Source: Deltaproteobacteria bacterium
Lineage (GTDB): Bacteria > Myxococcota_A > UBA9042 > PHBI01
Assembly (NCBI GenBank): GCA_020632715.1
Contig: JACKFA010000001.1
Location: 1,807,581 to 1,871,580, forward strand
Length of the DNA: 64,000 nucleotides
Reading direction: 5' to 3'
Of the stretch, positions 50,830 to 59,753 are shown one piece after another. Position numbers and translations under genes: made by a program. Under the pieces are notes generated by a model that saw only the letters and a program-made list of their open reading frames with translations, made no database searches and was not told the DNA's origin. Within the stretch, counting starts at the first letter, position 1. The number at the start of each line of letters is the position of its first letter.

Positions 50830-51603
50830 ATGTGCCTCATCGCCCTCGCCGTCGCGAGCCACCCCGACTACCCGCTCGTCGTCGCCGCGAACCGCGACGA
50901 GCACCACGCGCGCCCCGCCGCCGCCGCCGCGCCCTGGCCCGAGGATCCCGCGGTCATCGGCGGCCGCGACCTCGAGGCCGGCGGCGCCTGGCTCGGCGTC
51001 CGGCGCGACGGCCGCTTCGGCGCGGTCACCAACGTGCGCCGGCCCGACGCGCTCCGCCCCGGCGCCCGCTCGCGCGGTCACCTCGTCCGCGACTGGCTCC
51101 TCGGCGATGACGACGGCGACGACCCGGCGGCCTTCCTCGCGCCCGTGCGCGCGCGCCGCGGCGAGTACGCGCCGTTCAACCTCGTCCTCGGCGGCCCGCG
51201 GGCGCTCTGGGTCTACGCGAGCGAGGACGACGCCCTGACCCGCGTCGCCCCCGGCGTCCACGCGCTGTCGAACGCGCGCCTCGACACGCCGTGGCCCAAG
51301 GTGCGGCGCGCCACCGCCGGCCTCGCCGCGGCGCTCGGGGGCGAGGACCCCGATCGCGACGCGCTCCGCGCCGTGCTCGCCGACCGCGGGCTCGCCCCCG
51401 ACGACGAGCTCCCCGACACAGGCGTCGGGCTCGCGCTCGAGCGGGTTCTCTCGCCGCCGTTCATCGTCGGTGAGCGCTACGGGACGCGCGCCTCGACGCT
51501 CGTCCTCTTCGGCGCCGACGGGCGGATCGCCTTCGAGGAGGCGCGCTTCGGGCCGAACGGCGCGCCCCTCGGCGTCACGCGGACGACGCTCACGCCGCCG
51601 TGA
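50830..51603 (+). CDS. NRDE (TANGO2-like) family protein
   Basis: 257 aa. The name comes from the N-R-D-E motif, here A-A-N-R-D-E-H-H. The N-terminus M-C-L-I-A-L gives Cys2, the predicted nucleophile of these Ntn-hydrolase-fold proteins. G-G-R-D-L-E-A-G-G-A-W-L-G-V, A-V-T-N-V-R and L-S-N-A-R-L-D-T-P-W-P-K are typical. The TANGO2 family has been linked to haem handling in other organisms; the bacterial role is not settled. The ATG at 50830 is fixed by Cys2. It follows the pirin gene closely and probably shares its transcript. Confidence 0.85.
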   Translation: MCLIALAVASHPDYPLVVAANRDEHHARPAAAAAPWPEDPAVIGGRDLEAGGAWLGVRRDGRFGAVTNVRRPDALRPGARSRGHLVRDWLLGDDDGDDPAAFLAPVRARRGEYAPFNLVLGGPRALWVYASEDDALTRVAPGVHALSNARLDTPWPKVRRATAGLAAALGGEDPDRDALRAVLADRGLAPDDELPDTGVGLALERVLSPPFIVGERYGTRASTLVLFGADGRIAFEEARFGPNGAPLGVTRTTLTPP

Positions 51604-51621
51604 CCGGGTTCGCGACCGGGA

Positions 51622-52026
51622 TCAGCCCGCGCCGACGAGCTCCCGGAGCTCGTCCCGGAGCTCCTCGATCTGCTCCTCCGACTGCCCGAGCGCGTCCCCG
51701 AGGCGCCCGATCCACGCCTCCTCGGCGGCCGTGACGACGCCGTCCGCCGCCACCACCATGCCGACGAGCGCGAGCAGCTCCCGGCGCCGCCGGCGGCCGC
51801 CGAGGTCGACCGCGCGCACGGCCGCCGCGAGGTCGAAGCTCAGCGGATCGTAGCCCTTGAGCGCCGCGAGGACCGGCGGCGGGAGCGCGCCGCCCGCGAT
51901 CTCGCGCAGGACGCCGGTCACCGCCTCCACCTCGTCCTGAGCGAGCTCGCCGTCGGCGAGCGCCGCGTCGAGCAGGATCCCCGCGAGGTCGGGGAGGTCG
52001 TCGTCCGTGAAGATCGGGCTCGCCAT
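51622..52026 (-). CDS. TerB-like helical protein
   Basis: 134 aa. Residues I-L-L-D-A-A-L-A-D-G-E-L-A-Q-D-E-V and V-G-M-V-V-A-A-D-G-V-V-T-A-A-E-E match the repeated helix-D-G-x-x-x-x-x-E pattern of TerB (tellurite resistance/co-chaperone DjlA-like) domains, with acidic metal-binding positions. No other ter genes are nearby, so a tellurite role should not be assumed. It lies 101 bp downstream of the TetR gene and convergent with NRDE. Confidence 0.65.
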   Translation of the reverse strand: MASPIFTDDDLPDLAGILLDAALADGELAQDEVEAVTGVLREIAGGALPPPVLAALKGYDPLSFDLAAAVRAVDLGGRRRRRELLALVGMVVAADGVVTAAEEAWIGRLGDALGQSEEQIEELRDELRELVGAG

Positions 52027-52127
52027 GGGTGGACCTCGCGCTCGGGTTCCTCTCGCTCGGGGGCTCGGTCACGAGCATGCCGGACGGCGGCGCGGGCTGT
52101 CGAGCCGACGCCGCTCCCCGTGGTGCG

Positions 52128-52703
52128 TCAGCGCCCGGCGGGCGCTGCGGCGACCAGCGCGTCGACGGCGGCGAGCAGGCGCTCGACGCGCTCGTCGGCG
52201 TCGGGCCCGAGGCCCAGCGCCTCGGTCAGGAGCGGCCGGAACGCGAACCAGCCGAGGATGGCCGCGCTCGCGAGGCCGTTCACCGCGGGCGCGTCGTCGG
52301 GGTCGGCGCCGAGCTGCCGGAGCCGTGCCGCGATCGGCGCGAGGATGGCCGTGAGCTGCTCGGGCGCGGGTGCCGCCGCCCGGAGGAGCGCCGGATCGCC
52401 GTCGAGGCACGCCCGCGCGAGCGCGGCCGGGAGCTCCGGCGCCTCGTGGCGGAAGTAGGCGAAGGTCTTCGCGCTCATGCCGGCGAGCGCCGGATCCGCG
52501 GCGTGCAGGGCGCCCGAGACGTGGGCGATCGCGGCCTCGACGAGCGCCTGCTTCGAGCCGAAGTAGCGGTGCACGAGGCCGTGGTTCACCCCGGCCGCCT
52601 CCGCGATCTCGCGCACGCCGAGCGCGTCGGGCGATCGCCGCTCGAGGAGCCGCGCGGTCGCCTCGATGAGCGCCTGCCGATGATCCGCCGCCTTCGGCGC
52701 CAT
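52128..52703 (-). CDS. TetR family transcriptional regulator
   Basis: 191 aa. The N-terminal helix-turn-helix reads L-I-E-A-T-A-R-L-L-E-R-R, G-V-R-E-I-A-E-A-A-G-V-N-H-G-L-V-H-R-Y-F-G-S-K-Q-A-L-V, the TetR signature. The C-terminal ligand-binding part is helical and variable. It is divergent from the 52855-53529 gene with two palindromic operators between, so it very likely represses itself and that neighbour. The ligand is unknown. Confidence 0.9.
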   Translation of the reverse strand: MAPKAADHRQALIEATARLLERRSPDALGVREIAEAAGVNHGLVHRYFGSKQALVEAAIAHVSGALHAADPALAGMSAKTFAYFRHEAPELPAALARACLDGDPALLRAAAPAPEQLTAILAPIAARLRQLGADPDDAPAVNGLASAAILGWFAFRPLLTEALGLGPDADERVERLLAAVDALVAAAPAGR

Positions 52704-52756
52704 ACTCGCCTCCTCCGACGCCGCGCGTCCCCGCGTCGGCCTCGACGCGGCGTGGA

Positions 52757-52774
52757 TGTAGCCAGTTGACTACG
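52757..52774. promoter_or_regulatory. Imperfect palindromic operator 1 for the TetR regulator
   Basis: TGTAGCCAGTTGACTACG matches the perfect operator at 52787-52804 in 13 of 18 positions. It contains TTGACT (52766-52771), a possible -35 box for the rightward gene. Confidence 0.6.
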
Positions 52775-52786
52775 TTTCTCGTCAAG

Positions 52787-52804
52787 TGTAGTCGATCGAC
52801 TACA
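52787..52804. promoter_or_regulatory. Perfect palindromic operator 2 for the TetR regulator
   Basis: TGTAGTCGATCGACTACA is a perfect 18-base palindrome. Its start is 30 bases from that of operator 1, close to three helical turns, so both would face the same side of the DNA. Confidence 0.8.
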
Positions 52805-52854
52805 AATCGCCGCGACGCGGCCCACCCCTCGCCCCGACCCCGGAGGACCACCGC

Positions 52855-53529
52855 ATGGACACCGTCATGACCCCGCGCGTCGCCGCCACGCTCGACCGCC
52901 GCGCCCTCGCCACCCTCTCCGAGGGCGCCTCCATCGCCATCAAGCGCGAGGTGCACGAGCTCGTCGTCTCGGCCCCGGCGCCCGCCTTCGCGGCCGCGTT
53001 CCGCGCGGTCATGATGGCGCCCGAGAGCCGCTTCGGCGACATCCGCGTGCGCCGCCCCGAGGGTCGCCTCGGCGCGACCTTCGAGATCGGCGAGCGCTTC
53101 CAGGGCGCCTTCGACGTCTGCTCGGCGCTCGCCCGCCGAGGGCCCGCCGGGCGCCTCGCCGCCGCCATCCTCGCGCGCACGCCCGCCCTCGCGCGCCGCC
53201 TCGAGGACGCCTTCCTCTCCGATTACGCCGAGATCGAGGTCATCGAGGCGCTCCCCGGCGGCGGCGAGCGCCTCCGCTACCGCTACCTCGAGGGCACGCC
53301 CATCGCCGGCTCGAGCACGTTCCTCGTGACCCCGGACGGCGACGCGCGCTGTCGCGTGACCCAGATCTTCGAGTACCAGGAGGTCAACGCCTTCGCCCTC
53401 GCGGCCTTCCAGCACGCGGGGCTCAAGCTCCACGACCACGTCGTCTGGGAGCAGGTCCGGAAGGCTGCGGCCCAAGCCGGCGGGCAGGTCATCTCCGCCA
53501 CCATCCCGCGGGGCTACGTCGCGGCCTGA
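52855..53529 (+). CDS. SRPBCC-like protein under probable TetR control
   Basis: 224 aa, no signal peptide. The alternation E-V-H-E-L-V-V-S-A-P-A-P-A-F-A-A-A-F, F-L-V-T-P-D-G-D-A-R-C-R-V-T-Q-I-F-E-Y-Q-E-V-N and a long C-terminal helix resemble the SRPBCC (Bet v 1/START) fold used to bind hydrophobic ligands. No catalytic residues can be named. It is the only gene next to the two operators on this side, so it probably responds to the TetR ligand. The stop codon forms the edge of a MITE-like element. Confidence 0.55.
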   Translation: MDTVMTPRVAATLDRRALATLSEGASIAIKREVHELVVSAPAPAFAAAFRAVMMAPESRFGDIRVRRPEGRLGATFEIGERFQGAFDVCSALARRGPAGRLAAAILARTPALARRLEDAFLSDYAEIEVIEALPGGGERLRYRYLEGTPIAGSSTFLVTPDGDARCRVTQIFEYQEVNAFALAAFQHAGLKLHDHVVWEQVRKAAAQAGGQVISATIPRGYVAA

Positions 53530-53685
53530 GAAGGTGTTTCAGTATTCTCCCGTCGCCTGGCTTGCTCTTGTGATTCCAGGCGGTTCCGCTCGTCGGTCAC
53601 GTGCCTATGGGCACGCTCCCTCCTCACGTAACCACCTGGAATCACGACGCGTCGCCGGGCTCGGTCCGAATACCGAACACCTTCT
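53529..53685. mobile_element. 157-bp MITE-like foldback element
   Basis: Ends AGAAGGTGTT (53529-53538) and AACACCTTCT (53676-53685) are perfect inverted 10-mers, and pairing continues imperfectly (AGTATTC with GAATACC). A second inverted pair is GTGATTCCAGGCGGTT (53570-53585) with AACCACCTGGAATCAC (53630-53645), one mismatch. The centre is CGTGC-CTATGG-GCACG (53600-53615). It is less GC-rich than its neighbours. It has no coding capacity. It lies between two convergent genes. Confidence 0.7.
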
Positions 53686-53694
53686 GAGCGCGGC

Positions 53695-55140
53695 CTACTC
53701 CGGGGCCGTGACGGTCGCCGAGGCCGACAGCGCGAACCTCCGGCAGCCGCCGCTCCCCGAGTAGAGGCCCGCGTCGAGCTCGCAGACGCCGACGCGCAGA
53801 TCGAGGCTCGTCACGCCGAGCGCCGAGAAGGGATCGGCGCCTCCGGGCCCCTCGAACGGCGTGAGCTCGCTCGCGCCCGGGGGCAGGAAGACCTCGCCGA
53901 CCACGAGCGCGTCGGGTCCCTGCGTGTAGACGACCATCGGGTAGGCGTCCGCCGCGGCGCTCGACCACGCGACGACCTCGTCGAACGCCTGCTCCCCGGC
54001 GCTCGGGGGGGCTGTGAGCCTCGGCGGGAGGAGCAGCGCCACGTCCTGCGAGCCGGCCGTCGGGAAGCCGTCGACGAGCGCCACGCTGCGGGTGCTCGGC
54101 GTCGTGAGCGCGAAGGTGGTGAGGACCTCGGCGAACTGAGACGTCGCGAAGGCGGGCGTGACCCAGGCGACCTCGAACTCGAAGGTCCCGCCGTCCGCCG
54201 CGGGGCGGAGGTCGGTCGCGACGCCGAGGAGCGGCCCGTGGGCCCAGTCGCCGCGGAAGGCGACCTCCACGGACGCCGTGCTCGCGGTGTCGAGGTCGCC
54301 GTCGGGGTCGTCGGGGATCGGGAACGCGCCCGCCGCGGTCGAGAGCGTCGGGCTCTCCGTCCCGAGGTTCACGTCCCACGCGCCGTCGGCGCCGACCGCC
54401 GAGTGAACGCCGTCCACGGCGCGGTGGATCGTGCGCGTGACCGAGCGCCCCGAGACGGCCTCCTCGAGCTCGAAGGCGACCCAGCGGAACGCCATGCCCG
54501 GCGCGACCGAGAGCTCGAGGTCGGCGCCGACGCCGCGGTGCGGGACGGCGGGGACGCTCGCGCCGACGAGCGTCGTGTGGGACTCGTCGACGAGGTTCGA
54601 GAAGGTGCCGGTGAGGGTCACCGCGTCGGCGGGGCCGGCCTCGGGGTGGCGCAGCGGGAGCCGGAGCTCCCCACCGTCGACCCAGGGCAGCGCCGCGAGG
54701 TCGGCCTGTCGGAAGCCGGCCAGCGCCCGCGCCGCGTAGCCGGGCGCGACGACCGCGAGCGTGACGCGGCCGTCGCCCGCGGACCAGTCGACGGCGTCCG
54801 CGAAGGTGACGGCGCCGTCGCTGTCGGTCGTCTGCTCGTGCCGCGCCCCGGACGGGTCGACGAGGAGCACCGTGGCGCCCGGGAGGGGGCCCGGGGAGGG
54901 GGGCGCCGACAGGATCCGGACGCTCAACGAGGCCGGCGGGGTCGCCGTGTCCGCGGCGTCGCCCGCGTCGGTGGTCACGGTGTCGCCGGCGACCGAGTCG
55001 GCGCCGCCGTCCGGGAGGACGGTGTCGGTGATGGCGACGTCCGTGTCGCTGTCGGCGCCCATCGATGGCCCATCGTCTCCGCAGGCGGGGAGCGACGAGA
55101 GCACAGCAATGAACAGCGCCGCGCGCGTGGCTCGCAGCAT
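53695..55140 (-). CDS. Lipoprotein with Asp/Thr linker, unknown function
   Basis: 481 aa from ATG 55140. Lipobox S-L-P-A-C-G-D-D, then an Asp/Thr/Gly-rich linker (about 21-75) and a beta-rich body. The first body part (S-L-S-V-R-I-L-S-A-P, G-A-T-V-L-L-V-D-P-S-G-A) looks like a carboxypeptidase-regulatory or Ig-like domain. Only two Cys pair late in the protein (V-C-E-L, G-C-R-R). A strong GGAGGAATC site precedes the ATG, and the gene has its own promoter at 55177-55204. It follows the lipoprotein chain of the ppdK unit but a terminator separates it. Probably cell-surface. Confidence 0.7.
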   Translation of the reverse strand: MLRATRAALFIAVLSSLPACGDDGPSMGADSDTDVAITDTVLPDGGADSVAGDTVTTDAGDAADTATPPASLSVRILSAPPSPGPLPGATVLLVDPSGARHEQTTDSDGAVTFADAVDWSAGDGRVTLAVVAPGYAARALAGFRQADLAALPWVDGGELRLPLRHPEAGPADAVTLTGTFSNLVDESHTTLVGASVPAVPHRGVGADLELSVAPGMAFRWVAFELEEAVSGRSVTRTIHRAVDGVHSAVGADGAWDVNLGTESPTLSTAAGAFPIPDDPDGDLDTASTASVEVAFRGDWAHGPLLGVATDLRPAADGGTFEFEVAWVTPAFATSQFAEVLTTFALTTPSTRSVALVDGFPTAGSQDVALLLPPRLTAPPSAGEQAFDEVVAWSSAAADAYPMVVYTQGPDALVVGEVFLPPGASELTPFEGPGGADPFSALGVTSLDLRVGVCELDAGLYSGSGGCRRFALSASATVTAPE

Positions 55141-55176
55141 GATTCCTCCGAGGTGCACCAGGGGTGTGGTGAAAGG

Positions 55177-55204
55177 AATCTAGCCGTCGATATAAATTTG
55201 GCAA
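55177..55204 (-). promoter_or_regulatory. Promoter of the 53695-55140 gene
   Basis: On the minus strand TTGCCA (55204-55199), a 16-base AT-rich spacer and TAGATT (55182-55177), about 35 bases before the ATG. Confidence 0.6.
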
Positions 55205-55262
55205 CCCGCGGACGCCGCCGAGCCGAGCCGGCTCGTCCGACACCCGGCCGGAGAAACACGAA

Positions 55263-55282
55263 GGGCGGCCCCGCGGCCGCCC
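55263..55282 (-). terminator. Terminator at the end of the lipoprotein chain
   Basis: GGGCGGCC (55263-55270) pairs with GGCCGCCC (55275-55282), followed on the minus strand by TTCGTGTTT. It lies 45 bases after the stop of the 55328 gene. Confidence 0.7.
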
Positions 55283-55327
55283 TCCGGTCGTTCGCAGCGA
55301 TCGGCGCTCACGCGCGCCGGGCGCTCG

Positions 55328-56782
55328 TCACTTCGCGACGAGATCCGCCGTCGAGCGCGGCGCCACGCGGTAGCGGTCGAAGTTCCAGTGCAGGTAGCCC
55401 GTGATCGACGAGAACTCCGAGCCGACCGCCGGGGCCGTCCAGTTCGCCGCGCCGATGACGTCCTTGTCGATGAGCACGCCCGCGTCGGTGTCCGACTCGG
55501 CGTGGTCCGTGACCGCCGTGACCGTCACGTCCTCGATGGTCACGAGCATCCCCTCGTACTTCTCGAAGTCCGCGTTCGACAGGTTCGCGTCGATGACGAG
55601 CGCCGCCGGCGCCGACAGCTCGGTCGTCTCGAGCGCCGTCGTCGTCGTCGAGGCGAGCTCGGTCATGCAGTAGTACTCGACGTGCCGCCCGTTCACCGCG
55701 AGGTTCGTGCCGACCGCGAAGTTCGTGTTCTGCGACTTCCCGATGGTCATGAGGATCCCGCTGTACGGGTCCTGCGTGCCGTCCGAGAGGTAGTAGCCGT
55801 GCAGGTTCGTCGACGCGTCGAAGCGCGGGCTCGACACGACCGCCGTGATGTCGAGGTCGCTCGCCACGTTGACCGTGCCGGTCTGCGTGCAGCCGGTGCT
55901 CGCCTCCGACGACTCGATGTCGACGATGCCCGAGGCCGTGCCGCCGCCGAGCTTCACGACGTCGGCCGACGTGCGCGGCATGATGCGCCACGCGCCGAAG
56001 CTCCACACGACCGCGCCGGTCACGTCGTAGCTCTGGCCGACCGTCATCGAGAGGAAGAAGGGGAAGTCGTGGTCGACGATGAGGTCGCCCGTGATCTTGT
56101 AGGTGCCGCCCTGCAGGGCCTCGAGCACCGTCACGTTCGCGAGCTTCACGATCATGCCCTCGTACGCCTCGCCGACATCGCTCGGCTGGAGCGCGAGCGG
56201 CGCGGGCGCCGTGACCGTGCCCTGCTCGGTGACCGTCGTCGCCTTGAACTGCGTGTTGCAGTAGTACTCGAGCGACTCGCCCGCGAGGTCGAGCACCTGC
56301 CCGGGCAGGTAGTTCGTCGCGTTCGCGCGCGGGATCGACACGTACACGCCCGAGAACGTGCCGCCGTCCTGGTCGGCCACGTAGTAGCCGTCGAGCGCCT
56401 CGGAGGACGACCCCTCGGCCGGCGTGAACGCGTCGAACTTCGGCGACGTCACGACCACGCCCGTGAGCGTCACGCTCTCGTTCACGTTGACGATGCCGTC
56501 GGGGTTGCAGCCGAGCGCCTCGCTCTCCGCCTGCACGGCCTTCACGGAGCCCGTCGGGGTCTCGATGTCCGGCGTGTTCGGCGTCGTGTCGAGCGGCGTC
56601 GTCGCGTCCGGGTTCGACGTCGTCGTCGAGTCCGGCGTGGACGTCGCGTCCCGCGTGTCCGTCGTGCCCGACGTGTCGCTCGCGTCCGTGTTCGTCGACG
56701 GCGTCTCGCCCTCGCAGGCGAGCAGGAGGCTCGCCGCGCCGAGGCCGACGAGCAGGATGGGGAGGTTCTTGAAGAGCTTCAT
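55328..56782 (-). CDS. Lipoprotein with two internal repeat domains
   Basis: 484 aa. Lipobox L-L-L-A-C-E, an Asp/Thr/Ser-rich linker to about residue 75, then two units of about 185-200 residues that are clearly related: G-C-N-P-D-G-I-V-N-V-N-E-S-V-T-L-T-G-V-V-V with S-P-K-F-D-A, and G-C-T-Q-T-G-T-V-N-V-A-S-D-L-D-I-T-A-V-V with S-P-R-F-D-A. Both have E-Y-Y-C and Y-E-G-M-(I/L)-V. This suggests an OB-fold-like secreted domain of the type found beside extracellular nucleases, which is inference. It begins 4 bp after the preceding gene. Confidence 0.7.
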   Translation of the reverse strand: MKLFKNLPILLVGLGAASLLLACEGETPSTNTDASDTSGTTDTRDATSTPDSTTTSNPDATTPLDTTPNTPDIETPTGSVKAVQAESEALGCNPDGIVNVNESVTLTGVVVTSPKFDAFTPAEGSSSEALDGYYVADQDGGTFSGVYVSIPRANATNYLPGQVLDLAGESLEYYCNTQFKATTVTEQGTVTAPAPLALQPSDVGEAYEGMIVKLANVTVLEALQGGTYKITGDLIVDHDFPFFLSMTVGQSYDVTGAVVWSFGAWRIMPRTSADVVKLGGGTASGIVDIESSEASTGCTQTGTVNVASDLDITAVVSSPRFDASTNLHGYYLSDGTQDPYSGILMTIGKSQNTNFAVGTNLAVNGRHVEYYCMTELASTTTTALETTELSAPAALVIDANLSNADFEKYEGMLVTIEDVTVTAVTDHAESDTDAGVLIDKDVIGAANWTAPAVGSEFSSITGYLHWNFDRYRVAPRSTADLVAK

Positions 56783-56786
56783 ATTC

Positions 56787-59753
56787 TCACTCGAAGACGG
56801 CGATGATGGAGGGTTTCCCCGGGCGCACCTGGAGCACGCTCACGCGGTTCGCTCCCGCGTCCACTTGGACCGGGAGCCGTCGGAAGTCGAGGATCGGGAC
56901 GCGGACGCCGAGGTTGCTGTTCGACACGGCGAGGGTGGAGCCGCTGTGCGGACCGACCACCGTGAAGCTCCACGTCGTGTCCTGCTGGCTCTCCGCCGCG
57001 ACGATCGCGCCGTCCGCGGTGATCGTGCAGCCGGGCAGCACGTCGAGGGCGAAGCTCGGGTTCTCGAAGCGACCGCTCGCGGGCGCGAGGTCGGTGATCG
57101 TGTCGGAGCGGAGCGCGTCCGGCGGCGGCGGGCACGTCACGTACTTCGCCGCGGGGTCGATGTCGGCCTCGACCGCGCGCCCCGTGAGGCGGGCGTCGAG
57201 CGACTCGTCGATGACGCAGGCGCCAGCGGTGCGATCCCACACCTGCCGGTGGAGGAAGCCCGACTTCGTGCCCACGACGGCCCACGCGTCGCCGACGCGC
57301 ACCGAGTAGGTGAAGCGCGGCGGCAGGTTCGCGGCCGCGAAGGCGTCGGTCGAAGGCAGGAACTCCGAGGTGCCGAGGATCTCGTCCTGCGCCTCCTGCG
57401 CCTGCTCACACGAGCGCCGCGACACGCCCGCGGCCGAGATCGCGTCGAGGTCGAGCACCGGCGGCGTCGGCCGGAGCCGCGCCGTCGCCGGGTCGACCTC
57501 GAGCTCGCGCATCCCGACGCGCGTCACGCGCACCTCGACGAGGGCGACGTCCGGGTCCTGCGTGGGGCAGACCTCGCCGCGGTCGTTCGTGATGGTCGGG
57601 CGCGTCACGAGCTCGGGCGCGGTGGCTGCGATCGGCACCTCGAGCTGCAGCCAGTCGCCGACGGCCACGCCGTCCTCGCAGAAGGTCGCGTTGGGGTCGG
57701 CGAGCACCGTGTCGGACGTCATCCGCCCGAGCGCCCGGCGCGTCCCCGGGATCCGCCCCTCGAAGGTGAGCGTCCAGTCCTCGTCGAGCACCTGCTCGAC
57801 GTCGTCGGCCGGCCAGATCCCGTACCGCCGCACGCGCGCCCCCCGCACGCTCGTCTCGGCCTCGACGAGCACCTCCTCGAGGGCCGCCCCGAGGAACGCG
57901 TAGCCCACGGCGGGCTCGCCGCGGCTCGACACGAACGTCCCGCGGCGCGTGAGGCGCGGCCCGGACACGTCCTGGTTGCGCTCGGCCACGTTGATGAGCT
58001 GCTCGGCGAGCCGGTGCACCGGCACCCCGCGCCGCACGGCCTCGATCTGCAGGATCCGGCCGTCGAGGCGCGCGCCGTAGACGAACCACGACGTGTCGTC
58101 CTCGGCCGGTTGCTCGCAGACGTCCTCGCGTCCCGCGTCGCAGTTCGCCGGGTGCCAGAACCCCGAGGCGAGGTCGAACGGCAGCGACGGCTGCTCACCG
58201 CCCGCGCCCTTCGGGATGATCCGCTCCCAGGTCTCGCCGCGGGTCTGCGACGCCGTGATCGACGTGACCCCCGGCGTCCCGAGCACGATGTTCTTCTGGT
58301 GCTGCCGCTGGTAGGCGAGCGGCCGCACGGCCGGCACCGCCACGCTCTCGTTGACGTTGCCGATGTCCGTCCACGGGTACGTCTCGATGACCGGGATCTC
58401 GGGCTCCTCGGCGTTCACGTCGACCCGCGTGAGGGCCCCGTCCGCGCCGCTCGAGAACACGATGATCTCGTTCGTCCGGAGGTCGAGCACGTAGACGAAC
58501 CGCCCGGCGTCGCCCGCGTCGATCCACGCCGGGTCGAACGGCCCGTCGACCGGCAGGCGCCGCTCGGTCGTCTGGAAGGGGGCGTAGCAGGAGGCGTCGG
58601 CGAGCCCGTCCGCGCCGCCCGCGTCGAAGTCGATCCGCCCGTCGCCGTCGTTGTCGAGGCCGTCCCCGCACTCCGGGAGGTACTCGCCGTCCGGCACCTC
58701 GACCGCCTCGCCGTTCGGACCGACGGAAACGCACGCGCCGTCGTCCGGGAAGTCGGTGTGGCCGTCGCGGTCGTCGTCGACGCCGTTGTCGCACGCCGCC
58801 GCGCCCGCGTAGGCCGGGGCGTTGTCCGGGGCGCTCGCCTCGCGCGGGGCGCCGGTGTCGGCGCTCTCGTCGTCGTCGTCCGCGTCCTCGCAGTCGGGGT
58901 CGGCCTGGTCGACGAGGCCGTCGCCGTCGTCGTCGAGCCCGTCGCGGCAGGCCGCCACGAGCCCCGCCTCGGACACGACGGTGGCCGTGCCGGCGGCGCC
59001 GTCGAGCGCGAGCCGCGTCACGACCGGGCGCGAGCGCCACGTGACGAGGAGGTCGTCGCCCGCGCGGATCACGCGCCGCGCCGCGTCCCCGCCCGGGAGG
59101 TCGACCACCGTGAGCGGCGGCGCGATCGGGTCGGCGTCGAGGTCGTACACCCAGAGCTCGGCCGCGTCCGAGGCCGCCACGATCAGCTCGCCCGGCGCCG
59201 TCACGGCGTCGACCGGCACGCCGGGGAGGTCGAAGGTGTCGAGCTCGTAGCTCGTGAACTCCCCGGTCCCCGTGATGACGGCGCGGCTCACGTCGCGCGA
59301 CCCCGCGGAGACCACGTAGAACGCGCTGTAGTCGTCGGCCGTGAGCACGCGGATCGGGTCGGCGCCGACCGGGATCCCGGTGATGCCCGGGATGAAGAGG
59401 TCGGTGTCGAGGAACTCGCGCGTCCCGAACATCGGGTTCAGCTGGATCGGCACGAGCGCTGCGGGGTAGCGGTTCAGCGCCACCCCGTAGAGCGCGCCCT
59501 GCGACGCCGTGCCGCTGAGATCCGGGCACATGCGCGTGTCGCCGAGCGACTTCGCGCGCTCGTCGTTCTCGGGCGCGTGCATCGCCCCGTCGCCGCCGCA
59601 GGCGTAGGCGAAGTCGATGGGCGAGCTGAGCGCGCTCGCGGACGCGCCGGGCGTGCTCGAGCAGCCGCCGGCGGCGAGGAGCGCCACGGCCGTCACGGCA
59701 CCGAGTGCCGTGCCGAGACCGAGGAGAGGGCGGTCGGTGCGGTTCGGCGTCAT
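56787..59753 (-). CDS. Large lipoprotein with Ca-binding type repeats
   Basis: 988 aa. The ATG at 59753 gives a signal peptide with lipobox A-A-G-G-C-S. After an N-terminal propeller-like part come three Asp-rich units (C-R-D-G-L-D-D-D-G-D-G-L-V-D; C-D-N-G-V-D-D-D-R-D-G-H-T-D; C-G-D-G-L-D-N-D-G-D-G-R-I-D), around residues 270-390. These look like Ca-binding repeats widespread in Myxococcota surface proteins. The C-terminal half is beta-rich with no named domain. Its start overlaps the preceding stop by 4 bases. Likely exposed on the cell surface; ligand unknown. Confidence 0.72.
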   Translation of the reverse strand: MTPNRTDRPLLGLGTALGAVTAVALLAAGGCSSTPGASASALSSPIDFAYACGGDGAMHAPENDERAKSLGDTRMCPDLSGTASQGALYGVALNRYPAALVPIQLNPMFGTREFLDTDLFIPGITGIPVGADPIRVLTADDYSAFYVVSAGSRDVSRAVITGTGEFTSYELDTFDLPGVPVDAVTAPGELIVAASDAAELWVYDLDADPIAPPLTVVDLPGGDAARRVIRAGDDLLVTWRSRPVVTRLALDGAAGTATVVSEAGLVAACRDGLDDDGDGLVDQADPDCEDADDDDESADTGAPREASAPDNAPAYAGAAACDNGVDDDRDGHTDFPDDGACVSVGPNGEAVEVPDGEYLPECGDGLDNDGDGRIDFDAGGADGLADASCYAPFQTTERRLPVDGPFDPAWIDAGDAGRFVYVLDLRTNEIIVFSSGADGALTRVDVNAEEPEIPVIETYPWTDIGNVNESVAVPAVRPLAYQRQHQKNIVLGTPGVTSITASQTRGETWERIIPKGAGGEQPSLPFDLASGFWHPANCDAGREDVCEQPAEDDTSWFVYGARLDGRILQIEAVRRGVPVHRLAEQLINVAERNQDVSGPRLTRRGTFVSSRGEPAVGYAFLGAALEEVLVEAETSVRGARVRRYGIWPADDVEQVLDEDWTLTFEGRIPGTRRALGRMTSDTVLADPNATFCEDGVAVGDWLQLEVPIAATAPELVTRPTITNDRGEVCPTQDPDVALVEVRVTRVGMRELEVDPATARLRPTPPVLDLDAISAAGVSRRSCEQAQEAQDEILGTSEFLPSTDAFAAANLPPRFTYSVRVGDAWAVVGTKSGFLHRQVWDRTAGACVIDESLDARLTGRAVEADIDPAAKYVTCPPPPDALRSDTITDLAPASGRFENPSFALDVLPGCTITADGAIVAAESQQDTTWSFTVVGPHSGSTLAVSNSNLGVRVPILDFRRLPVQVDAGANRVSVLQVRPGKPSIIAVFE

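Noticed and set aside
53529..53685. Complete insertion sequence
   Set aside because: Only 157 bp with no transposase; it can at most be a non-autonomous element.
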